NCBI RefSeq assembly: GCF_000204055.1 | Contig: NW_006768818.1 | Location: 258,777-322,776 of the forward strand | Length of the DNA: 64,000 bases | From: Melampsora larici-populina 98AG31 | Lineage: Eukaryota > Basidiomycota > Pucciniomycetes > Pucciniales > Melampsoraceae | Direction: 5' to 3' | In this document: positions 35,343-48,194 of the stretch, piece by piece | Position numbering within the stretch: position 1 is the stretch's first letter | Layout of the letters: each line of letters begins with the position of its first letter | Program-made: the position numbers and the translations under genes | The notes under the pieces: generated by a model | What the model was told of the DNA's origin: nothing | What the model saw: the letters and a program-made list of their open reading frames with translations, nothing else | Databases searched by the model: none

Positions 35343-36616
35343 TTAAAGTTGATTTTCAATTAAGAGTGCCACTTGACTTGCTAATTTTTTTCGATTTTCT
35401 TCATTCATTTTTAATCCCAAAGTTTTTAAAGAATTAATCTTATTACATAGCGTTTCTAGATCGATTTCATCAATTCCCGATTGATTTAAATTCGAACCAA
35501 AAAGAAATTCATTTAATTCTTCATCTTCGGTTGCTTGATTTCCTTCTTGATCTTCTAATTGATCGTAATCTGATTGGTTAAATGGATCAAAGGTCGTACT
35601 TGAACTTGAAGTCAGTTCTGCTGAAACAAATGGTGAGAAATCGTCTTCGAATTGGTTCTCTAAACCGGTTGTCAAATCTGATGATGATGATGATTTAGAA
35701 GTTGATTTTATAAGAGATTTACCATGATTACTCCAATCGATTTCAGAAAGACTATCAACTGGTAATTTATTAGATGTGTTTGAATCGTATGAAATACTAT
35801 TCAATTCGTTTTCTTCAAATAAATCGGGTTCCAAACCTGATGATTTCCTATCATGTTTTTCAATCTTGGGCCATGCAACACACTGAAGTGCCATAGAAGC
35901 TTCATTCAAGGTATCAAGATCTATACACCAAAAAGTTGAAGACTCGTAAGTGATCATCATTTGATTTCAAAGGTTTGAAGATTATTGTAACTTACCATAA
36001 AATTCAAAACCGAATTCTTGGCATGATTCTTCGATTTGATTGAGGTTTTGATCAGTTTGATTGGTTGATAAGATTACCATTGTAAGTTCTGATTCAAAAT
36101 CATTAAAAGTTGATAAAAAGTCAATTAGGTTTTCCTATTTTTGAACAAAAGCCCCGAAATATATGACCAATTAAGTTTTCGAGACTCGGTTTAATGGTTT
36201 TTATAAAAGTTTACTAACGCTATCGTTTGGATTAGAAACGATTATTGAGACTTGATTGGTATGATCGTCTTCGGTTTCGGTATCAGAGAAGTCTTGATCA
36301 GTATTATTTGTCACATCGATAATCTTCACACTGAGGTTTGCACTATAATATTTAGTAATTAAACGATAAGTTTTATTTGAATCTTCTTTATCTTCATTAG
36401 TCTTGAGATCGTTAACCAAATCGAATGGTTCTGTTGTAGGTTTAGCAAGTTGAATAAGCCCTGATAAATGAAAGAAATCGTTAGTTTTTTAAAAGTTATG
36501 ATGTTGATTGATTGTGGATTGTTTGAGAACTTACTTTCTAGTATTTCGATGGCAAGATTGAAACCTGAGATGGTGTAAATGTTTAAATGGTTTTGATTGG
36601 TTGATGACTTTAACAT
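35343..36616 (-). CDS. Adaptin-binding protein p34 (AAGAB/Irc6) family
   Basis: Four exons, 36616-36535, 36460-36219, 36134-35996 and 35920-35343, give 346 residues from the first ATG. The family has an N-terminal Rab-like GTPase fold and a C-terminal helical domain and assists AP-1/AP-2 adaptor assembly in clathrin trafficking. Matches: the ITKYYSANLSVKIIDVT strand, the EESCQEFGFEFYDLDTLNEA segment, the ALQCVAWPKIEK motif, and the C-terminal helix (IDEIDLETLCNKINSLKTLG ... RKKLASQVALLIE). The middle is Ser/Asp/Glu-rich. The frame is open upstream of 36616 without an ATG, so an extra upstream exon cannot be excluded. A miniature element starts 225 bp upstream. Confidence 0.85.
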
Positions 36617-36840
36617 GATAGGTAAGTTGTAGTTGGATTGAGAATGAACTTGAACTTGGAGAATGGTCAAATCTTGGAAACAGAAATTAACCGAAACCCT
36701 AACTTGATAAGCGGCTACACGGCTCGTATGTAGCCGCCACGAGAGACTCAGCCATTGAGCTTAACATCACCTCATCGCTAAAGTCCTTCATGAAACCCCA
36801 GTTTCTCATATTTCATACTTTACTCAATCTCGAACTACAC

Positions 36841-37109
36841 CAGGACCCCGGTATGCTCCTATAAGGGGTAGTCACACAGAAATGTGACTTTTGAACTCCC
36901 GTGGAGATACTACACATGGGATTATAGAGACCTGCCAGTTTCTGCCTTTGCTGTATTGCCACAGATTGCCACTCTTTAGGATAAAACCAGTCCTAGATCT
37001 ATGGGTGAAGCCAGGGAAAGACTTAGCGGTTTGGCAGGGGCTCATCTCCGCGGAGCTCAAAAGTCACATTTCTGTGTGACTACCCCTTATAGGAGCATAC
37101 CGGGGTCCT
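36841..37109. mobile_element. 269-bp miniature element with about 57-bp inverted repeats
   Basis: Near-perfect inverted repeats of about 57 bp (GGACCCCGGTATGCTCCTAT ... GTGACTTTTGA) surround a centre of about 150 bp. The direct duplication ACTACAC flanks both sides (36834-36840, 37110-37116). A 7-8 bp duplication suggests a hAT-like miniature element. It has no ORF and sits just upstream of the adaptin-binding gene. Confidence 0.8.
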
Positions 37110-37209
37110 ACTACACCCACATTCATGGTCAAAGCAATCGATCGGATGTTAATTCCCTTGAATCACCTCCGAGTGAACAAGAAATACCCTAGCATTAGGA
37201 GATGCGAGC

Positions 37210-37810
37210 TTCAAAGCTACTTTGAAAGTATCATGGAAACGATGGGTTACACATAATACCTTGATCACTGGAAAGAAAAAACACGCTCAAGAAAGATATA
37301 CTTCTTTTGAGCGGTTCAAGGGTTTTTGTTGTGTAAATCGGATGACACGGTAGAATGCATTTGTCACATCACAGTCAAAGTGAAGCTTTGGGATGCTGAT
37401 GAATTGTACATAGATCACACGAATAATCATAATGATATGAAGATGAAATTGTTCGTTATGAATCAAATTCTGGATTTTTTTGATAGCTAGTGAGAAGGCT
37501 TCTTTTGTCATCAAAAATTGATTTCCTCTTCAACATATCTTGTACTACGCGTCCTCGCAAATTTAACTTTGTTAAGAGACTTCACCAGGTTAAATCTCCT
37601 GCGGGTGTTTCACTACTGTCCTTTGTCGACTCACCTTTGCGTACCTTGAATTTGAAGTGGTGTTGAACTGGGCCTGTTGACTTGTTCACCAAACAAATTC
37701 AGGGTCTGACTTGAACACTTCTGTCGATATTAATATTTCTTCTCGTCAATTCTTAAGACTTATCCTTTTGTTTTGGGTTCATCAAAAGCATCCGATCATT
37801 GTGCTTACTC
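37210..37810. repeat. Old segmental duplication, copy A
   Basis: This segment, immediately 5' of the F-box-like gene, shares an ordered series of short matches with 40655-41110. Examples are ATCACTGGAAAGAA, CAAAGTGAAGCTTTG, CACCTTTGCGTACCTT versus ACGCCTTCGTGTACCTT, and CATCAAAAGCATC. Sequence identity has decayed, so it is an ancient copy. Confidence 0.55.
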
Positions 37811-38017
37811 ATCAACGGTATTATTCATAACACCCTTTCACGTTGTTAGGTAATTTGGATAATAGGGTGGTTTCAGTGGATCCAATGGGATACTCAAGTT
37901 TTAGCATAACCTAATCTCGAGAGACCATCCATAGTCTATCAAAGCGTCACAGCTCTTTTCTCTCACTTGAGCTTCTTGAAGCTACAACCAACTAGCCTCT
38001 CAATCAGTCTTAACAAG

Positions 38018-39746
38018 ATGTCATCCTCTAGTCTCACATCTTACCTTGCACTTTGGCGTGAAATTATCTGTAAACCTCCAGAGGGAACTCACCCCGTGAA
38101 CCAACATCTCGACTTTATTCGAAATCGTTTCAACGAGCTCGAAGCCAAAGGGTTCATCTGGTCAAAAGAATCAATTCTTGATATCTTTCTTCAACTCGCC
38201 CAACCAAAAAGCCTACATGAACCTGGGCCTTTCTCATCTATCGACACAGTCGACAAATCTCGCTGTTCATCTGATGAAATTGAAGAAGTTCTTCAAAGTG
38301 AAGAAATCCTACACAATGCTCATCCCCTAGGTCTTATGGATATACCTATCGAGATCTTTGGAAAAATACTCGAAACACTTGATTGTATTGCTAAACTTGA
38401 AGCTAAAGAACTAACAGAAAAGAAAAAGAAACGGAAGGTCGTCATTACAGGCCCAGGTGATCGGGAGCCATATTACAGATACTTATACCAAGACCCGCCA
38501 ATCCTGAATAGTATACAAAGCTTCTCACTTACTTCGCGTGAAATTTATAAACGTTGTCAACTATTGCTATGGCGAGTGAGTTGTTTCCATAATGAATCGG
38601 TAAAGAGCAAGTGCTTTCTAACCGTCATTCATCCACTCTTCCTGCTATGTACAGAAACTACAGTTTCCAACTAGTCTTCCAGCTCCGATAGACCAATGGA
38701 CAAAGGACATCCTCTTCAAACAAGGCCAACATGTCCGATACCTATCCATTGGACTCTCTGAAAACTGCAGTGTACCTCCTGATGAATTCGTAGAAATCGA
38801 TCCTTTCTACGATAACCTTACACCTTATAAGGATAAATATCATCATGTAGCATGGATCTCACAAAAAAATGCAAAAGCATTAATCAATGGATGTCCTAAC
38901 GTTTCTGAGGTAGATATCGAATACGAATACCTTGCAAAACCTGAAAACGTGGGTGGAACGGAAATCTTTTTATTAGAACTTGTTCCAATATTATCAAACC
39001 TTAAACAACTTCGACATTTGAAATTGAAGGATGGATATCAAAAGACTATCATGAACGAATTTCCATCCAAAATCATTGGTAGTTTACCTTTACTCGAATC
39101 ATTAACAATGGGTGGACTTACAGCACCTGGAAATCAGCGAACAACAGGCGAAAATTCTTTCGGGTCCAATTTATCAAAGCTTAGATATTTATCAAAATTA
39201 GAGTTATGGAGAATTGAAGATATAGATGAAGATTGGTGTCTTTATAATTGGCCAAAAACTATCACGACTCTTGATCTCCACGAATGTGGTGATTTATCTC
39301 TAAGTTCAGCATATAAAATCATTCATCATATTGCTCCTTATTTAACAGTGCTCAGGCTTGGATTCGCCTATGAGAGAGGTGGAGAGATCAAGGAAATCGA
39401 TTCCAGATGGGATCCTCAAACTCGTTTCTCTCTTCCGAATCTGACCGACTTAGAGCTCTGTACTGGCGATGCAAACTTACTGGACAGCTTTGAAGAATGT
39501 AACACTCTGAACTCTCTTCATTGGTGTTACATGACATCAGAACATTGTAGGGCACTCAGTAGGACTCTGTTCAAAGCTACTTGGCCTCAGCTCAAAAAGC
39601 TGGATGTAGCTCCATGGATGTTTTTAAACGGTTCGGATCTTGGTACTCAATCTCAGGAACTTGAGGATCAATTTCTTGCGTTAGAAAAGTATTGCAAGGA
39701 GGCTAGTATGTACTCATGTATCATCCGACGAATTTACTCGCCTTGA
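38018..39746 (+). CDS. F-box/LRR-like protein
   Basis: Two exons, 38018-38575 and 38655-39746, give 549 residues from the first ATG. The protein has an F-box-like segment (GLMDIPIEIFGKILETL, about residues 105-121), then a C-terminal half of leucine-rich, strand-helix repeats (LKQLRHLKLKDGY, LPLLESLTMGG, LRYLSKLELWRIEDID, LPNLTDLELCTGDAN, WPQLKKLDVAP). F-box/LRR proteins usually pick substrates for SCF ubiquitin ligases. Large, divergent families occur in rust fungi, and the substrate here is unknown. An F-box-family remnant at 53351-53600 and duplicated flanking DNA suggest past local expansion. Confidence 0.72.
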
Positions 39747-42700
39747 TTTGAGTGTTGTGAGTTCGCTTGGTTTTTTTGTTAAATTCACATGTTTCGATCT
39801 TTTCTTATTCACAATTTACCACTTTACTCTAGACTTCGAACCTAGGCTTCTTTCTCACATACTTCAGTTTCCTTTCTTGTATACTATCAAACCTGAGTCG
39901 AAGAATACCAGCTAGATCAACCTATGCGAGCGTACTCACGTGTCATCTATATCCGGTCTGCTTACTGATCTTGATCTTTTGTTTAAAACTGTAATCTCTA
40001 TTTCATCAAATTTGTGACTACTAAGGTTCTTGAAAGGAGGCGATCTTACTGCCTCTAAGTCCATACACAAGATCATTTTCGGTTTATGTTCAATTCATAT
40101 GTTGAACATGATGACTTTGCAAGACCCTCCAAGCCCATTGAGAGCCTAAATCACTTTTGCATTAACAACTAAATATGCAATTCAAGCTCATTTCAATCCA
40201 TATCAAGTACAGCTAAATTATACAATAGTATCATTGCAATGTCAATCACCATTTTGGAAATCATTTTTCGAGGCAATCTTAATTATCAACAATTACTCAA
40301 TTCTTCCTTAACATCAACTTTTCATTACCTTTGATTTAGTTTTTTCTAGTACCCAATCCCAAAAAGCCAATTATAATCGTAACATGGGCCAATTAAATCC
40401 GAAACAAGCAAATAAATGAATGAGTCAATGTGTCTTTTTTGTTCGGATGGAATATCTTGCGCTTCATATGGGTTCTTTTGAATCATGGAAATCAACCAGA
40501 GCTCTCATCTATATAAAAATGAATATCTCATCTTCTCTTCTGAACATCGTGATTATTTTCTAACCCGAAGGAATTTGGAAATGAACTTGGTGCATGCCAA
40601 TGCCATCTCATTTGATTGGTGATTACTGAGGTCTTGAAGTTAGGCAATCATATCAGTTAAGCTTACCACCGGTACGATGCATCAGTGGAAAGAACAAACA
40701 CGTGCAGGCGCTCAGGCTTGAGAAAGGTAAATTTTGTGTAGCGCTTCAACGGGTACGTACTAAAGCGTTCTGTTTTGGTGATATGATGAGGTACCACTTT
40801 CTTCCACACATTAGATAACATTTGTGATCACAAGCAAAGTGAAGCTTTGAAATATTCGAAGAACACTTTTTTGTCATCAGAAGTTAACTGCAGGTGTTTT
40901 ACTTCAGTACTTTGTCAACACGCCTTCGTGTACCTTTTGAAGTATTCTCGAACTGATCATGTTGCTGGCACAAAGGGATCCTTGCTCTTATCCTTCTTTC
41001 CTTTCGATTTCATCGATAAGACCTTTCTTTTCATCACTCCTGAGCATTTGTTTTTATGTCTTGAGTCCATCAAAAGCATCGCCTCTCTTTCATGCGATGT
41101 GATCAAGTACTTTGTGCAATAAGCTTGTCTCAGCTGAAGTGTTTGGATAGCCACGTTTGGGCATGATTCATCGTCCAGTTTTCCTGTTAGTTTTTGCAAC
41201 TCTATTACACCCAGTGCCTTCTCAAATGATATGATCATAACCATTCCAAGCTTTTAGATATCAAAATCCCTTCGAGACTATCCTAAGCCTTTCACGCAGA
41301 CAATTGATTTCTATGATATCATCTTTCTTATGTGGATAGACTTACAAAGCCTACTGCGTGTGAGGTTTCCTGCCTGTCATCATTTCCACATTTTTCCTAG
41401 CCATATGAATTCTTCCCAGAAGTGATCTATTCATCTATTTTAATTCTCTCTTTAACTTGTGCTTTCTGTCCTGGTAAGGATTTTGTTGTGGTTACAAGAT
41501 CTTGAGCAAATCTCAAATACATTGACTTTCCTGATGCTCATAAAGACCATTGATTCTTCACTCTACAATTGCTCATTAAGATTGTTTGAACAGAACATGG
41601 TTCACATCTATTGTCTTTCCACTTCGTGTTCCATATGTCATAATGTTTCTCTGTGAGCTTCTTACAATTCTCAAATCTTGCTAAAGCACATTACCATATC
41701 ACTTGCTTTTCTCCCTGCAATAGCGATATCAATAGATTAACAAGCGCATGAACTTTTTCATTCAAAGGAACAAGATCTTAAGAGAGGTGATGAGAATATA
41801 GTGTCCTCAAGGCCCTCGCGTGCAGCCAAAATGACGCCCGTCATTTATCTTTGTGTCTAGAGCATCAGAGGCTCCATAATCGACAAGTTTAACCGGGGGA
41901 AGCAGAGGTACCCAATGAAGTCAAATTAAACAGACAAATCACGCAACCTCTGATAAATGTCCATAACCTACCATCTGGTACCAAGTCCACACCAACTCTT
42001 ACATTCACAAGAAACATTCTGCTTGCTAACTCGATTGCCAAATATATGCTGACAACTCTCCAGCTGGTCCCATCACAATCTCAGAGGGGTTGGGACACAC
42101 CCGAAATCAAGGTACAAAAGCTCAAGTCACCAATTTCAATCGATAAATGCTTGGACATATTGCACTGGTCCATCGAAGTAGATTTGCAAATGATTTTGAT
42201 GGATGCTCTAACTGACAAGACCTAAAATACAAAAGCTGATTAAGACTAGAAGTAAAACTAAAACTAAAAGGCTCAATGACCAAAACCATGTACGAAACAA
42301 ATTTATCTAATATATCCCAAGGAAAAGTAACACGAAAAAAACCCAAGAGAAAAACCAAGTGCAGAAAAAAAAACACAAAGAAAACGAAATGAAGTAGAGC
42401 GTTTTGATAAAGAAAAAAGAAAAACAGAGGAAAGAGTCTTTTATTTTCTTCCGCTTGATATGAACAAGAAGATCAAATTATTTACAGATATATCAAAACC
42501 TTCATTGGAGTTTTAGACATCAAAGAGAGAGATAGAAAAATCGAGTCCGCGCCGGAGTGGGGGTGCTTTGTATATTGAAACGAGTGTGTATTGGACGATG
42601 TCACTTAATCGAGAAAAGGGCAGAAACCGAGTATGTATGTTCAGGGTTAAAGGCTTTGACGGAAGATAGACCTCCAAAGGCCTAAGCAGTTTTGTGGAGT

Positions 42701-42859
42701 GTGTTGATGTGCAAGATAATTTCGGCTGTATCCTAAATTATGGATGATAATGTCAAAAATACATCTTCAAAATGTAGTAGGAACCATTTACTTACTGTCA
42801 TAAAGGATCATTTCCAGAAAATCTCGGGGATTGAGCAAAAATGCTCATGCCAAGAGAAC
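39747..42859. other. Gene-poor region with duplication copy B
   Basis: No intact gene was recognised. About 40655-41110 is the diverged partner of 37210-37810 and would be the 5' flank of a lost F-box-like gene; I could not find its coding part downstream. The rest is AT-rich sequence with motif-free short ORFs. Confidence 0.45.
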
Positions 42860-43366
42860 TCAGAGAGGAAGTGATTTTCGATGAGTGCTGCGAAGTGTTC
42901 CAAGATAAGGTGGTAGGTACACAGGAGGAGCCTTCATAGGCTGCAACGATCCTGGAAAAGCACTAGCGGTACTATGTCGGGTCTTGCGGCGGAAGGCCCG
43001 AAGTCGTTTGGGAAGCAATTGACTATCACGACGGGGCTTGCAGCCGTCATCGATCGTTGAGCCCAGCTCCAAGTCTCCCCAAGGTGTGCCAGGGTAATAT
43101 GGATGACTACCATCCTCTAATAGTGCTGGTCGAAGGTTTTCAGGAATCGTTAATTGATCATTAGACGTTTGTGGATTTGATGCCTTCTGTTCCGAATGAT
43201 TACTGGTCTTTGAGGTCGCACGAGAGGGAAGTTCAGAGAACAAGGTATGACCATCTTTATCATCCGAGTCAAAAGATTTGTTAGATCGAGGCGGGCGGTC
43301 CGATCGAGGCCGTCGATGTGATAAATTGTAAGCTTGAGCAAAAAACCACTCCGAGAGGGTTCGCAT
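42860..43366 (-). CDS. Hypothetical basic/Ser-rich protein
   Basis: 168 codons from the ATG at 43366. The start region (MRTLSEWFFAQAYNLSHRRPR) could be an amphipathic or membrane-proximal helix. The rest is polar, with basic patches (LPKRLRAFRRKTRHS) and a conserved-looking HPYYPGTPWGDLELG stretch. A splice acceptor lies about 11 bp upstream in frame (ending TTCGAAAG, then EEYK before the Met), so this may be the last exon of a longer gene. A candidate hydrophobic upstream exon lies at about 43510-44028. I recognise no family. Confidence 0.45.
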   Translation of the reverse strand: MRTLSEWFFAQAYNLSHRRPRSDRPPRSNKSFDSDDKDGHTLFSELPSRATSKTSNHSEQKASNPQTSNDQLTIPENLRPALLEDGSHPYYPGTPWGDLELGSTIDDGCKPRRDSQLLPKRLRAFRRKTRHSTASAFPGSLQPMKAPPVYLPPYLGTLRSTHRKSLPL

Positions 43367-43509
43367 TTTGTACTCTTCCTTTCGAATATGTAAGAAGGTG
43401 AGTAGGCGAGGATAGTAATATGAAAGGCCAAAGATTAACAGACTAATTAATTACAGTTCTAATTTTCTGAATGTTTGACTTTTGATTCTGAGGGATAATG
43501 CTATGTTTT

Positions 43510-44028
43510 CTACTTTCCACGAGGAATTGTGATAGACAAATGGGAAAGATCAAAAGGGAGATTGAAAGAATTTATCAATAGGCTATTCAAATGGAGAATT
43601 AGACGAATGTGTGGTGAATGGGGTATCAAGGTACACAATAATGCGAAAGAACTGCAAGTGCAAGGAGGAAACCGATGAAGAATTGGGGAGATAAACGAGG
43701 CCAGAGTGTGGGGGTGAAGCAAGCAGATGTAAGTGAGGACAACTGCGAGGTAGCGTATGAGGATTCCGAATGTGGATGATGTTATTCTCAATATACTTGA
43801 CGACGGCCGAGTTTCAGCGGAAAGCAACCAAACCAGTGGATAGCGTTGCGGTAGGGGATCGACAAACGGAAGAAGTATGACTGGTAACAAGTGCCACAGA
43901 TGATCGGAAAGGAATCCGAGTGTCACCAACAGACTGGAAGCGGAGGAAACATGCAAGAAATCAGTAAAACGCACTACTGGTAGGAAAACCCCAGAGCGAA
44001 TGTAGGAGCGAATTTGTAAAGAATTCAA
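43510..44028 (-). other. Long hydrophobic open frame, status unclear
   Basis: A 172-codon minus-strand frame with no ATG start and several hydrophobic stretches (LLVTLGFLSD, ILIRYLAVVLTYICLL). It could be an upstream exon of the gene ending at 42860, but the sequence is pyrimidine-rich on that strand, which alone produces hydrophobic frames. No splice join was established. Confidence 0.2.
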
Positions 44029-47000
44029 TGGGACTCACGGAGAGAAATGAAGGGGGGGAACTGAGAGCGCACCGGCTTGATCGGTAACAGTGACGGTAAA
44101 ATAAGCTTATAAGATGATTCATGCGTCACCACCAACGTAGCAGATCTACAACTGGGCCGCGCACTAAAGCTTGAGCTCTAATATCACCTCGAGAAACTGG
44201 GGGCTCAGCGTGTGCGGAATAGCTACTTACAGATATCCAGTGACCGAACAAGAATCACAGAGAATCGTCCGTGTTGAGAGGAAGGATGGAGAAGGATGAA
44301 CAGATTTGTAGGTGTGCAAATAACTTGATCCCTTTGACAAAGAAGCCGGTTTCAACGTCTTGATACGTAGTTTCTTCGCGTCTGACTCGTAAAATATGAC
44401 CAACAATGGCGGCCGAAACTATGCATCCCAGATTCCAGACCTGTTTCCAGCGCCCACATCTAAGCTAGAATTTCGAGGCTGTCAAGGTGATCCTGGCCCT
44501 TGCTGGCTTACGCATGCCGATAGCAGCCGATATCCCAGCCGCATATACATATGGTGTCAATCTATCACGTGGTGATCGGCAGCGACTTCGGTAGCCTCGG
44601 TGACGACAGTGCGGAGATTCGAAAATCACCGAGTTCAAAAACCTATTCAGAGTCACGGAATCAAGTCGAACTTACCAAACCTGCCAAACTCAGTTCAAAG
44701 CTTGGTTCAGAAAACTTCACTGTCGAGGCTAGGTAGGGCGGTGACATGCGAAACGGAAGTCGAAACTGACAGAAAATTCAAAAGGGTGAGAAAAGACGTC
44801 TTTCACCGAACCATAAAGCGGATGAGTCAACTACAGTCAAATCGGAAAAGCTTGACCGATTTTGCCCGCAAAACTCGAGCAATTTGGCGGGGAATTTGTG
44901 ACAAGCTTTTCTGGTTTGACTGTATCTGCTCACAGTGCCGATCAACCCATGGTCAGAGCTGCAGTAAACTTTGCTCCTAAAATATCTTTAAACTTTCGGC
45001 GGGTGCTCGTGTGCTTATCACCAGCGCATCTCCCAACATGCTGAGAGGCTTCAATTGTGTGATCCTGAGAAGGGACTGCATACATACACCACAGAGCATT
45101 TTCCTGCATTTTCTGCCCGCGCTAATTACATGCGGCAATACAAAACATATATAGCAACATGCGCTAGCAGGACTTCTTAGAGCTTCTTATGATCTGTGTT
45201 ACTTATTTAAGTGGGCAAAAGCCCGTCGCATCCTGTGTCGCAACAACTGACGTTTGAAGTTTCACACGGGGTGAAACATCACGTAATGATATGCTACATG
45301 TGAATTTTAGCGTGCGACAGCACTGGTTGGGCTTCGAGTACAGGTGGTGTTGCCCACAATCTTGCCTTTGTGCTCCAACCCGCTGAGACACTGGACTTTG
45401 CTCGTGCTTTTCAAGGGACCACCCAAATACTCAAGGAAAATATAACCACAAGCCCAATAGGACTTATACCCGGACGTTGGCCTGAGACCAGCAGGATTTT
45501 CAAGCAATTTTGCTTGAAATCCTCTTTGAGGGCTCTGATTCTGAAAGTTGTAGAAGCTTGCAATTAATTCAGAAGAGCTTACCACTTTGCTTGAGTGAAC
45601 TGACAAATTTGCGCTGTTGAGGTCTTGTAAGTCCGGGTCATACTCAGAGCGCAGGTCTACATGTGTGCTGAACCGGTCAAAATCGCTTGGTACTTGGAAT
45701 CAAATTTCCTCACAATCTGGAAGTGGTGACAGGCTAAAAATAGTACAAGGAGCAGCAGAAGAGCTTACCTTGTCCTACCTTGTCTTTATGTTTTTCTCAT
45801 ATATATGTGCCTCTGTTTGTCTTCAGAATTTTTTTCCTCTGTCAAAGAAAAAGATTCTAAAGGTAAGGTGTTGGTTATCTTTCATCCAATAGTGCCTGGC
45901 CTGAATGTGCAGTTCTACTGTGTTTGACATTTTCATTTCTATCTTGCAATATGTTAGACTTTCTTATCATCTTTGTTAGGTCTATTGATTTTAGACCTTG
46001 TCACATCTCTGTTGTTCAGCTGTGTCTCATCAATACAAAAGCTGAGGAGTCTGTCTACACCTTTATCAAGGTGTTTTGTTTGGTTCAATTGTGTCAAAAC
46101 CTTACAAGGTAAACTTGCATTGAAAGAAATTGATGGAGCGCCTATATAAGAGTATCAGATCAGCGTACATCCATTGCTCACGAGTCTCTCATAATTGCCT
46201 CCTCACAAATTTCATCTTGATGTTGAGCATCATTAATATATAACAGGAATGAAATACTGATAAATAGTGTGAGATGAAGTTACCATGTCAAGCTTTGCAG
46301 TTTTAACATTAGGACTTCGGTGAACTTATGTAGCAGAGTTTTTGTGGAGAACAAGAAACTGATTTACCTGGCCTTTTGGGTACGTGCCAGATTGCATCTT
46401 TAGTCGCGTAATAGCTGGAAATTTTGGAATATTGAATTCAGACGGGACTGAGAACGGGCTTGCCCGCGCGAGCTCTAGTCCTACATCATAAACCCGCACT
46501 CATCCGCTTGCTCAAACACGTCTGAATCACATGATTTCTTTTTCAAAACTTCCAATTCAAGCTCTCGTGATCATCTGAGTGGATATATGCCAAAGTTTAT
46601 AAATTTCAGGATAAGTATCTAGTAACTGTTTTGTTGATGACAATTTGGGTTTGGACTGACAATATTCTACTCTGTTCAATGTTGATTGATGATACAAATG
46701 TAAAAAGAAGCTTGTTGACAATCAACAAGTTTATCCAAGTCACCTGTTGCGAATTGGCGGCCGAGATGAGATTCCAGCTTGTATTCTATGCATCTATAGT
46801 TTTTGCTTCGAATTCTGTGTGAGGCAACAGTACTCGATCACTTGAAAGGATGTCCACCAAAAAAATGACTGAAACACCCTGGTGAACCACCTTCGACTCC
46901 GCCACTCAAATTATTCGATAGCTTTGTGATCACTGTCTTCTTGATTAAATGTGTGGTTAGCTCACAACAGCCTTGAGAGACGCGTTTCTCCCGACAGTCT

Positions 47001-47148
47001 GAGCATAAGGAAGTATACAAGTGATACACAAGGGATTTGATTACCTTTGGGTTTTGTCACATGGATCAAAATATGTTACACTTCTTAATGAGTCCATAGA
47101 CCATTTACCCCATTTCATTGAACAAATTGAATTTCTAGTAATAAAAGT
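44029..47148. other. Gene-poor region
   Basis: No gene was recognised in 3.1 kb apart from the small element at 44834-44922. A hairpin with 12-bp arms (GGATTTTCAAGCAA/TTGCTTGAAATCC) lies near 45491-45519. The short ORFs carry no motifs. Confidence 0.4.
44834..44922. mobile_element. 89-bp TA-flanked miniature element
   Basis: Inverted repeats of about 21 bp (CAGTCAAATCGGAAAAGCTTG, two mismatches) are flanked by TA on both sides (44832-44833, 44923-44924). CAGT ends with a TA target are typical of Tc1/mariner/pogo elements. It is very short, little more than its two ends. Confidence 0.7.
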
Positions 47149-48194
47149 TCATAAAGCAGGATTAACTCTTTCACAATCAAGTAAAAACTCTACAGTTGAA
47201 AAACTACCTGATGGGTTTTTAGAAAACTCTTCAGCTAAATTTTGTGATGAAGATGTCCAACCTAATGGACCAAATTCACATGCACCACAAGCCAAAATTC
47301 GCATTTCACTTCCTACTAATTTACTCGATTGACCCACTGGTCGGGTAAAGCTAATGTTTTCAAAACTTAAGGGGTTCGGTACAACCCAGCATTTCGTTTT
47401 TGATGATGTGACCCGTTCTGATTCCTGTTTGAGTACCGGTAACTTTTTTAAAAAAAGGAATGAATTAGATCAAACTGTCACCTTTTTGATTGGATAGGAT
47501 CACATACCGGACTAGTTTCCTTTTCGATTAGCTTTCCTACTCCAGCTTTGAGGATCACACATCGACATTGCGGGACCGGGCAGATCAGATCACTTGGATT
47601 GGTGATGGGGGCTTGAGGAGTAGCCACATCTGTATCCATGCTCAGTCGCATTTCCCACCAAGCGATACCACCATGTACAAGGTCACTTTTCCCTAAATCG
47701 CGGAATCCTACTGCCAAGTATAAGGGCTTCAACTCTTGATGGCACACCAGGAGAAGCTCGCTACACGAGCCTTTGAATAGGTCGATATAGTGTTTCAAAA
47801 GGGTTGTTGCGAGACCTTTACGGCGCTGAGCTGCCTCAATGCAAACCGAGTGGATTAAGATATACGGTCCCTCGGGTTGATGAGTTGTCATTGATTGGTG
47901 ATCCAGAACGCTGGTGGTGGACCGAGTGGCATTGATGTATCCGATCAACTGATTAGAAGGATCGTATGCACCGATGAAGAGATCAGAGGCAACCGTTTGT
48001 CGATACCTGTTCGCAAGTCGAAAGGCCAGGTCAAGTTGAGGTTCGAATGTCTACAAAGCTTAGATGACTCACTTGATCGTCTCCAGTGAGGCGGCTTCAT
48101 CTGATGGAAAGCCTGCGGATTCGAGCTCAAAGACTCGGTCTACTTCACTTGATTTGACCTGACCGAATGAGAGTTTGAAAGTTGAAGAAGCCAT
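47149..48194 (-). CDS. GNAT acetyltransferase fused to Mss4/Dss4 domain
   Basis: Three exons, 48194-48073, 48006-47508 and 47442-47149, give 304 residues. Residues 1 to about 190 form an arylalkylamine/polyamine-type GNAT fold. The acetyl-CoA loop is SVCIEAAQRRKGLATTLL, followed by ELLLVCHQELKPLYLAVGF. From about residue 195 an Mss4/Dss4 fold follows, with a first metal site (CPVPQC, Cx4C), FENISFTRPVG, and a second site ILACGACEFGPLGW (CxxC). Mss4/Dss4 proteins bind exocytic Rab GTPases and act as nucleotide-free chaperones. GNATs of this type acetylate amines. Both halves keep their key residues and are joined without an internal stop. The join depends on the intron 47443-47507, whose phases agree. 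Confidence 0.85.

Noticed and set aside
37967..38017. Upstream start of the F-box-like gene
   Set aside because: The frame begins with a TTG codon, not ATG; the first ATG is at 38018.
44600..44980. 126-codon plus-strand ORF
   Set aside because: It runs through the 89-bp miniature element and shows no conserved motif.
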